Shown: piece after piece, positions 16,182 to 23,321 of the stretch | Position numbering within the stretch: the first letter of the stretch is position 1 | Layout of the letters: each line of letters starts with the position of its first letter | DNA from: Actinomycetota bacterium | GTDB taxonomy: Bacteria; Actinomycetota; Actinomycetes; Nanopelagicales; Nanopelagicaceae | Reading direction: 5' to 3' | Length of the DNA stretch: 32,354 nt | NCBI GenBank assembly: GCA_009700365.1 | Contig: WLME01000001.1 | Span: 1-32,354, forward strand | Program-made: the position numbers and the translations under genes | Notes under the pieces: generated by a model | Database searches by the model: none | Seen by the model: only the letters and a program-made list of their open reading frames with translations | Told to the model about the DNA's origin: nothing

Positions 16182-16781
16182 TTACTCTGCTGCCGCTTCT
16201 GCTTCAGGAGTTTCAGTTGCTTCTGCTACAGCTTCAACAGCTTCCGTTACAGAACTTATTTCTGCAGCAACATCTTGAGCTGGAACCTCGGACACACTTG
16301 CATCAGAAGTTGGCTCGGACACCTCGGACTCAGTTGCAACCGCAGCTGGTTCGGACACTTCAACTACAGGGTTTGCCTTAGCAGCAAGCTTCTCTTGCGC
16401 CTTCTTCTTCAGCGTTGTTGCACCTTCTGCAGGTTCTGCAGCAGCAGCCTTAACAGCTGCTTCATATGCAACGCTCTTATGTGGCTTTGGTGCTGCAAAA
16501 CGTAGCGTGCCTTCAGTTCCTGGAAGACCCTTGAACTTCTGCCAATCTCCGGTCACCTTCAAGAGCGCCTCTACAGCCTCTGAAGCTTGTGCACCAACAC
16601 CGAGCCAGTACAGAGCGCGCTCTGAATTAACTTCGATGATTGATGGTTCTTGACCTGGAACGTAGCGACCGATCTCTTCAATTGAGAGACCGTTACGCGC
16701 CTTGCGTGAATCTGTAACGACGATGCGGAAATATGGTGTGCGGATTTTTCCCATGCGCATTAAACGAATTTTTGTTGACAA
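16182..16781 (-). CDS. rpsP: 30S ribosomal protein S16 with long acidic C-terminal tail
   Basis: S16 is a 30S assembly protein. From a TTG start the product is 199 residues. The S16 core, STKIRLMRMGKIRTPYFRIV to about residue 100, is canonical. After a basic stretch (KKKAQEKLAAKANP, 125-138) there is a tail of about 60 residues made of Ala, Glu, Val, Ser and Thr with no Lys or Arg, strongly acidic and probably disordered. Most bacterial S16 proteins are 80-100 residues; actinobacterial ones often carry shorter extensions. The TTG at 16781 is supported by an AGGAG 10 nt upstream and by matching the family's start; there is no ATG between that site and the core. Extension to 16850 is open but lacks the pattern of coding sequence. 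Confidence 0.93.
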   Translation of the reverse strand: MSTKIRLMRMGKIRTPYFRIVVTDSRKARNGLSIEEIGRYVPGQEPSIIEVNSERALYWLGVGAQASEAVEALLKVTGDWQKFKGLPGTEGTLRFAAPKPHKSVAYEAAVKAAAAEPAEGATTLKKKAQEKLAAKANPVVEVSEPAAVATESEVSEPTSDASVSEVPAQDVAAEISSVTEAVEAVAEATETPEAEAAAE

Positions 16782-16929
16782 AGAAGTAGTGCTCCTAATA
16801 AGTGTGTCGTACCAAATTGCTACAGCGGGGTGCGTAGCCAAGAGGTCCAACTGTGGATTGGATTGTTACCGGGGTAGAGGGCCCTGTAACAGGTGGCTTA
16901 TCTTGCCAGTTACGCTCACAATGTGGAAA
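16782..16929. other. ffh-rpsP intergenic region, 148 nt
   Basis: One of the largest gaps in the window. It holds the rpsP ribosome binding site (AGGAG, minus strand, 16792-16796) and an imperfect inverted repeat, GTTAC at 16865-16869 with GTAAC at 16886-16890, flanking a G/C-rich centre. No U-run follows and no clear promoter is seen. It may be the untranslated leader of the rpsP operon, or the remnant of a terminator after ffh. I see no tRNA or SRP RNA here. Confidence 0.4.
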
Positions 16930-18363
16930 TCAGCCGTTTTCCAACGCTCGCTTGGCGGGGTTTCCAGACTTCGACTTCTTCTTTTGAATGGGGGCTGCCT
17001 TTTTAGGTGCAGGTGGCATACCCGGCATTCCGGGCGGCATTCCCGCAGGCATCCCGCCATTGCGCATCTGCTTCATCATCTTCTGCGCAGCTGTGAATTT
17101 ATCAACCAATGCATTTACATCTGAGACTTTACGACCAGCACCCAGTGCAATGCGAGCTCGGCGTGAACCGTTGAGTACTTTGAGATCGCGACGTTCAAGC
17201 GGCGTCATTGATTGCACAATCGCCTTAGTGCGAGTTATCTCTGATTCGTCAAAGTTATCAATCTGCTTCTTCATCTGGCCAGCTCCTGGCAACATGCCAA
17301 GTAACTTGCCCATGGAGCCCATCTTCGACATCGCCTCAATTTGCTCGAGGAAATCATCGAGAGTGAAATCTTCACCGGCAATGAACTTATCTTCGAGCTT
17401 TTTAGCAGAGTCACCGTCAAAGGCTTTCTTGGCTTGCTCTGCAAGAGTTGCAACATCGCCCATTCCGAGGATGCGAGATGCCATGCGATCGGGATAGAAG
17501 ATTTCGAAATCAGATAACTTTTCACCTGTTGATGCAAACATAATCGGACGGCCAGTAAGAGCTGAAATGGATAGAGCTGCGCCACCGCGTGCATCGCCAT
17601 CAAGTTTTGTTAGTACTACCCCATCAAAACCAACGCCATCTTGGAATGCCTTTGCTGTGCGGACTGCATCCTGTCCAATCATGGCATCTACTACGAAGAG
17701 AATTTCATCTGGATTTACTGCATCGCGGATTGCGATAGCTTCCTTCATCAACTCTTCATCTACGCCGAGGCGTCCTGCAGTATCAACAATGACAATGTTG
17801 TGAAGTTTCGACTTCGCAAATGCGATGCCATCCTGCGCAACCTTTACAGGGTTACCGATTCCATTACCAGGTTCAGGTGCAAAGACGGGAACGCCAGCTG
17901 CTTGACCAACAACTTGGAGTTGATTGACTGCATTAGGACGCTGAAGATCAGATGCAATCAGAATTGGAGTATCACCTTGATCTTTAAAGAACTTTGCAAG
18001 CTTTGCAGCAAGCGTTGTTTTACCAGCGCCTTGTAGCCCTGCAAGCATGATCACAGTTGGCGGATTCTTAGCCAGACGAACGCGACGAGCTCCCCCACCA
18101 AGTATTTCGGTGAGTTCGCCATTTACGACATCAAAGATTGCTTGCGCTTGATTGGTGCCAGATTGCAGCGTTGGCAGTACCTCAAGGGATTTCTCATGAA
18201 TTTTCTGGGTAAAGCTTTCAACAACTTCGAGGGCAACATCTGCCTCCAGCAGCGCCTGACGAATATCTGCAGTTGTTGCATCGATATCTTTTTCAGAGAT
18301 TTTTCCACGGGAGCGAAGCGCACTAAATGCGCCTGCAAATTTACTGGAGAGTGTGTCGAACAT
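16930..18363 (-). CDS. ffh: Signal recognition particle protein Ffh
   Basis: Ffh binds 4.5S RNA and signal sequences and delivers ribosomes to FtsY at the membrane. The 477 residues contain the N domain (1-100), the G domain with GLQGAGKTT at 109-117, DTAGRLGVDEELM and TKLDGDARGGAAL, and a methionine-rich M domain from about 305 with MGKLLGMLPG. The tail has a low-complexity repeat of Met, Pro and Gly followed by lysines. The start ATG lies 12 nt after the glnD stop. A TANNNT (TAGAGT) sits 9 nt before it, slightly too far for the leaderless pattern. It closes the cluster that begins with its receptor FtsY, separated by three nitrogen genes. Confidence 0.98.
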   Translation of the reverse strand: MFDTLSSKFAGAFSALRSRGKISEKDIDATTADIRQALLEADVALEVVESFTQKIHEKSLEVLPTLQSGTNQAQAIFDVVNGELTEILGGGARRVRLAKNPPTVIMLAGLQGAGKTTLAAKLAKFFKDQGDTPILIASDLQRPNAVNQLQVVGQAAGVPVFAPEPGNGIGNPVKVAQDGIAFAKSKLHNIVIVDTAGRLGVDEELMKEAIAIRDAVNPDEILFVVDAMIGQDAVRTAKAFQDGVGFDGVVLTKLDGDARGGAALSISALTGRPIMFASTGEKLSDFEIFYPDRMASRILGMGDVATLAEQAKKAFDGDSAKKLEDKFIAGEDFTLDDFLEQIEAMSKMGSMGKLLGMLPGAGQMKKQIDNFDESEITRTKAIVQSMTPLERRDLKVLNGSRRARIALGAGRKVSDVNALVDKFTAAQKMMKQMRNGGMPAGMPPGMPGMPPAPKKAAPIQKKKSKSGNPAKRALENG

Positions 18364-18375
18364 AGTGGTGGAACT

Positions 18376-20637
18376 CTACTTGAGTGCAGACCTCAAACGG
18401 GTTGCGACCTCTTCGGCTCGTGCGGGAGTGAGCGAGCCACCACCAATTTCTGTGACATATAAGGTGTCGATTGCTTCAGCGCCAAGTGTTGTAACAATGG
18501 CGGAGCGAATATCGATATTGCTCTTGGTGATTGAATCTCCAATGCCAAATAGAAGAGCAGGTCTATCGTGACTTCTGACTTCAATAATCGTTGCATCTGT
18601 CGCTGCATCAGCAAATACATCAACAATGGGATCAGGCACGGGAATCGTTGGTAGCTGTGCGTATGCCTCGATACGCTCCTCAATCCTTCGAGCCAATGAA
18701 CTCTTGTTATCCAGTGCTGCTTGTAGCTCGTAATGGAGCACTTTCTCAGTCAGAACTGGCGCATGCGGATCGGGAATCACAATCCACTGCATCACGGCCG
18801 AATTACCGTGTGATTTTGTGCGAGCTGACCGAACATCAAGTCTGAGCAGATTCAGAACTCCTGCAACAGTTGAGAGGAGTCCAGTCTTATCAGGAACAAC
18901 AATCTCAATGGCATAGATGCTCTCACGCTCTTCAATGGAGACGGCTAGTTCACCTTTTTCGGCTTTGCTGCGTTGCGATTCAGTGAGTTCAGGTTGAAGT
19001 GCAACAGTGTTATCTGTGATTGCGAGTTCGACTTTAGTTACTAGCTCAGCGACAAGTGCTGCTTTCCATTCAGTCCACGCAGCTCGACCCGTTGCCTCAC
19101 CATCTGCAATGCTCAAAGCATGAAGCAGCTCAAGAGTTTGTAGATCAGGGATTACTTCAGCTACTGATGCAATAGTTGCAGGATCATCGAGATCGCGACG
19201 AGTTGCAGTTGCTGATAGAAGAAGGTGATGTTTGACTAACAATTTAATGGTCTCAACATCTTCTTCTGAGAAACCAATTCTCTGCGCAATCGGCTCTATA
19301 AGACGCACTCCGCGCTCTGAGTGATCTTCTTCGGTGCCTTTACCAATATCGTGGAAGAGCGCGCTAAAGAGAAGGAGATCAGGTCTATGGACTTGTCGCG
19401 TAAGCGCTGCAGCATGAACCGCTGTTTCAACCATGTGGCGATCGACAGTATGGCGATGCAAGACATTGCGCTGTGGCAGGGATCGAACGGCTTTCCATTC
19501 AGGAATCCAATGGAAGATGATTTCTTCTTGATCCAGCGCTTCAAATATTTGAACCATCGATGAACCTGCGCCAATAAGAGCGATCAAATTCTCGCGAGCA
19601 TCGCGGGGCCATGGAGTCGGTAGCAGTCCTATTCCGCTGCTCAGACCTGCAGATAGCTTCTCAAGTGAATCCATAGAAATAGGCAACCCGATTTGCGCTG
19701 CAGAGGCAGCTGCTCGTAGTCCTATGACAGGGTCAAGTGCGAAATCGGCATCCTCGCTAATGACAACTTCCTTATTGGAGATTGAAATACCTCGTGAGAG
19801 CGAAGTAGTGCGCACTCGCTTAAAAAATCTGCCGGCACCATCGCCTCCTTTCTGCGCAAGGCGATACCAAGTCGAATCCAATAGGTAATCGACAGAACGT
19901 GCTGCCTGCGCAACTTCACTCATGAGCACATCTGCATCCGCATAACCAAGAATCTCTGCGACTTTATCTTGCTCTTGAAATAGCAATCTATCTTTATCGC
20001 GACCGCTTGCTATATGAAGAGCTTCACGGACATTGGCAAGAATGGATTCAGCGATGCTAACTCTTCCGATAGGCACTGCAATCGCCGACGATGTTGCTAT
20101 CGCGCGCAGGGCAGTAATGTCTCGTAATCCACCACGCGCTTCTTTAAGGTCAGGTTCGAGAAGGTAGGCGAGTTCACCCATCCTTTGATGACGTTCTGTC
20201 AGAGATGCTTCGAGCTGAGGCAGGAAGCGCTTTGAATGTTTTCTCCATGATTCAAGAGCATCAGTCTGCACGGAATCGACCAAGTCTGCGTTTCCACAGA
20301 TCAGGCGAATATCTAGAAGACCCATTGCGACTTTAAGGTCATCTTCTGCCGCACTTCGCATCTCAGAGCGAGTGCGGACAGAATGATCAATCTTTACATT
20401 CTTATTCCATAGCGGATAGAGAATTTTATTGACAAGTTCCGATAGCTCTTCATCGGGAAGCGATCCAGTATGAATAATTGCGATATCTAAATCTGACCCA
20501 GGAGATAGTTCGCCGCGGCCGAAACCTCCGACCGCGGCGATAGCTAACTCGTGCGGATTGGCAGAACTTTCCTCGAAGAGAGAAGAAAGAAGCAGATCGC
20601 CCTCGTTTGATCGTGCACGTCTTTCTCGTGTTCCCAT
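18376..20637 (-). CDS. glnD: PII nucleotidyltransferase / GlnD
   Basis: GlnD senses glutamine and modifies the PII protein encoded next to it. In actinobacteria it is usually an adenylyltransferase acting on Tyr51. The 753 residues carry the nucleotidyltransferase motif GGFGRGELSPGSDLD (37-51), with Asp49 and Asp51 as metal ligands. An HD domain around FHDIGKG (428-434) would remove the nucleotide, and two C-terminal ACT domains (about 575-645 and 685-750) bind glutamine. All four domains look intact. The ATG is preceded by a TANNNT element 7 nt upstream, so a separate leaderless transcript is likely although glnB ends only 51 nt away. The N terminus is short for the family, but an in-frame stop 27 nt upstream prevents extension. 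Confidence 0.95.
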   Translation of the reverse strand: MGTRERRARSNEGDLLLSSLFEESSANPHELAIAAVGGFGRGELSPGSDLDIAIIHTGSLPDEELSELVNKILYPLWNKNVKIDHSVRTRSEMRSAAEDDLKVAMGLLDIRLICGNADLVDSVQTDALESWRKHSKRFLPQLEASLTERHQRMGELAYLLEPDLKEARGGLRDITALRAIATSSAIAVPIGRVSIAESILANVREALHIASGRDKDRLLFQEQDKVAEILGYADADVLMSEVAQAARSVDYLLDSTWYRLAQKGGDGAGRFFKRVRTTSLSRGISISNKEVVISEDADFALDPVIGLRAAASAAQIGLPISMDSLEKLSAGLSSGIGLLPTPWPRDARENLIALIGAGSSMVQIFEALDQEEIIFHWIPEWKAVRSLPQRNVLHRHTVDRHMVETAVHAAALTRQVHRPDLLLFSALFHDIGKGTEEDHSERGVRLIEPIAQRIGFSEEDVETIKLLVKHHLLLSATATRRDLDDPATIASVAEVIPDLQTLELLHALSIADGEATGRAAWTEWKAALVAELVTKVELAITDNTVALQPELTESQRSKAEKGELAVSIEERESIYAIEIVVPDKTGLLSTVAGVLNLLRLDVRSARTKSHGNSAVMQWIVIPDPHAPVLTEKVLHYELQAALDNKSSLARRIEERIEAYAQLPTIPVPDPIVDVFADAATDATIIEVRSHDRPALLFGIGDSITKSNIDIRSAIVTTLGAEAIDTLYVTEIGGGSLTPARAEEVATRLRSALK

Positions 20638-20644
20638 GTCGCCA

Positions 20645-20650
20645 ATCTTA
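20645..20650 (-). promoter_or_regulatory. Predicted -10 element (TAAGAT) of leaderless glnD
   Basis: TAAGAT on the minus strand lies 7 nt before the glnD ATG, in the gap behind glnB. It suggests glnD, and perhaps ffh, can be expressed apart from amt-glnB. Confidence 0.45.
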
Positions 20651-20688
20651 TTTGTTCTTCTTCAGTTATTGACTAGCGGATGAACTAC

Positions 20689-21027
20689 TTAGATAGCGTC
20701 AGGACCCTTTTCGCCCGTACGTACACGGACAACCTGCTCTACCGGTGTAGTCCACACCTTTCCGTCACCAATGGAACCTGTTGATGCTGCCTTTACGATG
20801 ACATCTACTACTGATGCTGCGTCTTTATCATCAACAAGAACTTCGAGACGAACTTTTGGAACTAGGTCCACGGTGTATTCAGCACCGCGATAGACCTCTG
20901 TGTGACCGCGCTGGCGACCGAAGCCACTTGCTTCAGAGACAGTCATACCGGTGATGCCTGCTGCTTGCAGAGCATCTTTAACTTCATCTAGCTTAAATGG
21001 CTTAAGAATTGCGGTAATCAACTTCAT
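20689..21027 (-). CDS. glnB: Nitrogen regulatory protein PII (GlnB/GlnK)
   Basis: PII is a trimeric signal protein that reads ATP/ADP and 2-oxoglutarate and blocks the ammonium channel when nitrogen is plentiful. The 112 residues fit the family length exactly. The T-loop is intact with Tyr51 (YRGAEYTVD), the adenylylation/uridylylation site, and the signature near the nucleotide pocket is GSIGDGKVWTTPVEQVVRVRTGEKG. Its ATG overlaps the amt stop by 4 bases. Amt, PII and GlnD in a row are the actinobacterial sensor set. By position it is the GlnK type, but is called GlnB in many actinobacteria. Confidence 0.97.
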   Translation of the reverse strand: MKLITAILKPFKLDEVKDALQAAGITGMTVSEASGFGRQRGHTEVYRGAEYTVDLVPKVRLEVLVDDKDAASVVDVIVKAASTGSIGDGKVWTTPVEQVVRVRTGEKGPDAI

Positions 21028-22328
21028 AGTGATCCACCTCCACGTGATGAGCTTGCGAATTCATATGCAGATTCGGCATGTTCCTTAAGGTCGATGCCTT
21101 CGATTTCAACTTCACGAGAGACACGGAAGCCGATTGTCTTTTCAATTGCAAAACCAATAATCAGAGTTGCAATAAATGAGTATCCGAGAACTAGACCGAC
21201 GCCGAGAGCCTGCTTACCGAGAAGCGCTGTTCCACCCCCGTAGAAGATGCCATCGAGTCCGATGCTATTTACAACGTGTGTTCCGAATAGACCGATGGAG
21301 AGTGATCCCCAAATTCCGCCTACAAGGTGTACGCCAACTACGTCGAGTGAATCGTCAAAGCCAAGCTTGTACTTGAGGCCAACTGCAAGTGAGCAGAGGA
21401 TGCCGGCAAGCAGACCGATTACTACTGCAGCCCATGGAGCGACGAACGCGCACGCAGGTGTGATTGCAACGAGTCCAGCAACTGCACCAGATGCGGCGCC
21501 AAGAGATGTTGCATGTCCATTGCGAATCTTTTCTACAAGTAACCAACCAAGTAGAGCGCCAGCAGTTGCAACCTGTGTATTCATAAATGCAAGCCCTGCG
21601 ATGCCATTTGCAGCGAGTGCAGACCCTGCGTTAAATCCAAACCAACCGAACCACAAGAGTCCTGAACCAAGCATCACAAGTGGCAATGAGTGCGGACGCA
21701 TTGATTCTTTACGCCATCCAACACGCTTTCCGAGAATGAGAGCGAGTGCAAGTCCGGCAGCACCTGCGTTGATGTGTACAGCGGTTCCGCCAGCAAAGTC
21801 TTCAAGACCTTTACCTGCAAGGAAGCCTGTACTTGTTACCTTGTCGCCGATCTTATTACCGAATGCGAATACCCAGTGTGCGACTGGGAAGTAGACAACT
21901 GTTGACCAGATAGCTACGAAGATCGCCCACGAAGTGAACTTTGCGCGATCTGCAATAGCGCCAGAGATCAGCGCTGGTGTGATGATTGCAAACATCAACT
22001 GGAAGGCTGCGAATACGAGAACAGGAATCGGATAAACGCCACCGTTATTAGTCAGATCATTTACTGCGCCACCTAGGCCGCTAAGACCAATGCCACCAAA
22101 CCACGGTGAATCTGATTTATAACCAAATGCCAATTCAAAACCGTAAATAACCCAGAGCACACTTACGATTCCGATTGTCACCATCGACATCATCATCATA
22201 TTGAGAACACTCTTGGTACGAACCATTCCTCCGTAGAAGAATGCCAATCCTGGAGTCATAAGAAGTACAAGTGCTGTACTTGCCAACATCCACGCGGTGT
22301 CACCGCCATTAAGAACTACTTGATCCAT
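21024..22328 (-). CDS. amt: Ammonium transporter
   Basis: Amt proteins are trimeric channels for ammonium in the cytoplasmic membrane. Starting at the ATG at 22328 the protein has 434 residues and about 11 transmembrane helices. Twin pore histidines are visible in AGGTAVHINAGAAG and VHLVGGIWGS. The conserved PGLAFFYGGMVR segment is in the first helix region. The frame is open 41 codons further up to 22451, but that stretch lies in a regulatory gap, looks unlike the family and contains GlnR-like boxes, so I reject it. No ribosome binding site or -10 element is clear. The gene is coupled to glnB by a 4-base overlap. Confidence 0.95.
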   Translation of the reverse strand: MDQVVLNGGDTAWMLASTALVLLMTPGLAFFYGGMVRTKSVLNMMMMSMVTIGIVSVLWVIYGFELAFGYKSDSPWFGGIGLSGLGGAVNDLTNNGGVYPIPVLVFAAFQLMFAIITPALISGAIADRAKFTSWAIFVAIWSTVVYFPVAHWVFAFGNKIGDKVTSTGFLAGKGLEDFAGGTAVHINAGAAGLALALILGKRVGWRKESMRPHSLPLVMLGSGLLWFGWFGFNAGSALAANGIAGLAFMNTQVATAGALLGWLLVEKIRNGHATSLGAASGAVAGLVAITPACAFVAPWAAVVIGLLAGILCSLAVGLKYKLGFDDSLDVVGVHLVGGIWGSLSIGLFGTHVVNSIGLDGIFYGGGTALLGKQALGVGLVLGYSFIATLIIGFAIEKTIGFRVSREVEIEGIDLKEHAESAYEFASSSRGGGSL

Positions 22329-22422
22329 TTCAGGCCCATTTCGATATGAGTTCGAGTGCAGGGTCTCGTCGTTGAGATGGCGTAAAGATGGCGAAGTCGG
22401 GTTACAACCGATGGTGTGCGAG

Positions 22423-22438
22423 GTTAAGGGGGCGTCAC
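22423..22438 (-). promoter_or_regulatory. Second GlnR-like box upstream of amt
   Basis: On the minus strand GTGAC-n6-TTAAC, an AC-n9-AC pair like that of GlnR sites. It lies 31 bp from the first box, about three helical turns, and overlaps a G/C-rich hairpin. Confidence 0.35.
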
Positions 22439-22449
22439 AAATTGCCCCC
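22428..22449 (-). terminator. G/C hairpin between ftsY and amt
   Basis: GGGGGC and GCCCCC form a 6-bp stem with a 10-base loop, 16 nt after the ftsY stop codon. It is followed on the minus strand by TTAACCT, only a weak U-tract. It may terminate or attenuate ftsY transcription ahead of amt. Confidence 0.35.
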
Positions 22450-22453
22450 ATTT

Positions 22454-22469
22454 GTTACAACTGAGTTAC
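22454..22469 (-). promoter_or_regulatory. First GlnR-like box upstream of amt
   Basis: On the minus strand GTAAC-n6-GTAAC, matching the actinobacterial GlnR pattern GTnAC-n6-GnAAC and AC-n9-AC. It overlaps the ftsY stop codon. A further GTAAC lies at 22401-22405. Binding by GlnR, an OmpR-type nitrogen regulator not encoded in this window, is inferred. Confidence 0.45.
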
Positions 22470-23302
22470 GCGAGCAGGCCTTCGAGATATGAATCAGAGT
22501 TGAAGGGTGCGAAATCGCCAGCGCCTTCACCTGTGCCAATGTATTTAATCGGGATATCCAGGGAGCTCTCAATTGCTAGAGCTACTCCCCCTCGAGCGCT
22601 TCCATCGAGCTTGGTAAGGATCAGCCCCGTTACTTCTACCGCTTCACTAAATATCTTTGCCTGCGCAAGTCCGTTCTGACCCGTGGTTGCATCAATGACC
22701 AATAAAACTTCTGCAACCGGCAATCCTTTCTCAATGACACGTTTTACTTTGCCTAGCTCTGCCATTAAATCGCTCTTATTGTGCAGGCGTCCCGCAGTAT
22801 CGATGATGAGATATTTACTTTTACTATCAATCGCGCGCTTAACGCTATCGAATGCAACCGATGCGGGCTCTGCGCCTTCTCTTCCTGCGATCACCTCGAC
22901 GCCGATTCGATCTCCCCACGTAGTCAATTGATCAACGGCTGCCGCACGGAAAGTATCTGCTGCAGCAAGAAGAACTGAATCGCCATGGCCATGAAGCAAA
23001 GTGGCGAGCTTGGCCACTGAAGTCGTCTTTCCGGTTCCATTGACACCAACCACCATGACTACATTTGTCGATTGCGAATCTGCAAGAGTGCGTGACTTCT
23101 GCGAAAGTTTTGACGAAAGAATCTCCTTCACAGCAGACTCTGCATCATCTCCACGCATCTTTTGTGCGGCGGATAGAAGTTCGCTTACAAGTGCAGGACC
23201 TAAGTCAGATTGAAGTAGTTCGGTCTCAATCTCAGCCCAATCAAGTGGTGATGCAGTAGAGGTTCCACGAACCTTTGCAATCAGACGATTAAATAGACCC
23301 AT
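22466..23302 (-). CDS. ftsY: SRP receptor FtsY, minimal form
   Basis: FtsY is the membrane-associated GTPase that receives the SRP-ribosome complex. The 278-residue product consists of little more than the NG domain. A short N-terminal helix (MGLFNRLIAKVRG) may serve as the membrane anchor. The N domain runs to about 75, and the G domain has GVNGTGKTT (86-94), ADTFRAAAVDQL, DTAGRLHNKSDLM and TKLDGSARGGVAL, ending with the GEGAGDFAPF motif. It lacks the long acidic A domain and the N-terminal membrane helix of mycobacterial and E. coli FtsY. It lies 19 nt downstream of smc, as in many actinobacteria. Confidence 0.97.
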   Translation of the reverse strand: MGLFNRLIAKVRGTSTASPLDWAEIETELLQSDLGPALVSELLSAAQKMRGDDAESAVKEILSSKLSQKSRTLADSQSTNVVMVVGVNGTGKTTSVAKLATLLHGHGDSVLLAAADTFRAAAVDQLTTWGDRIGVEVIAGREGAEPASVAFDSVKRAIDSKSKYLIIDTAGRLHNKSDLMAELGKVKRVIEKGLPVAEVLLVIDATTGQNGLAQAKIFSEAVEVTGLILTKLDGSARGGVALAIESSLDIPIKYIGTGEGAGDFAPFNSDSYLEGLLA

Positions 23303-23321
23303 CGCTTAGAACCTGATTGAA

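Noticed and set aside
16800..16925. tRNA- or SRP-RNA-like sequence in the ffh-rpsP gap
   Set aside because: A stretch resembling an acceptor and D-arm exists, but there is no GTTCRA T-loop, no anticodon arm and no SRP tetraloop motif.
21247..21894. Plus-strand reading frame of 215 codons opposite amt
   Set aside because: Shadow of the amt coding frame; Pro/Ala/Ser-rich with no recognisable domain.
22329..22451. 41-residue N-terminal extension of Amt
   Set aside because: Polar, unlike any Amt start, and overlaps GlnR-like boxes and a G/C hairpin in the intergenic gap.
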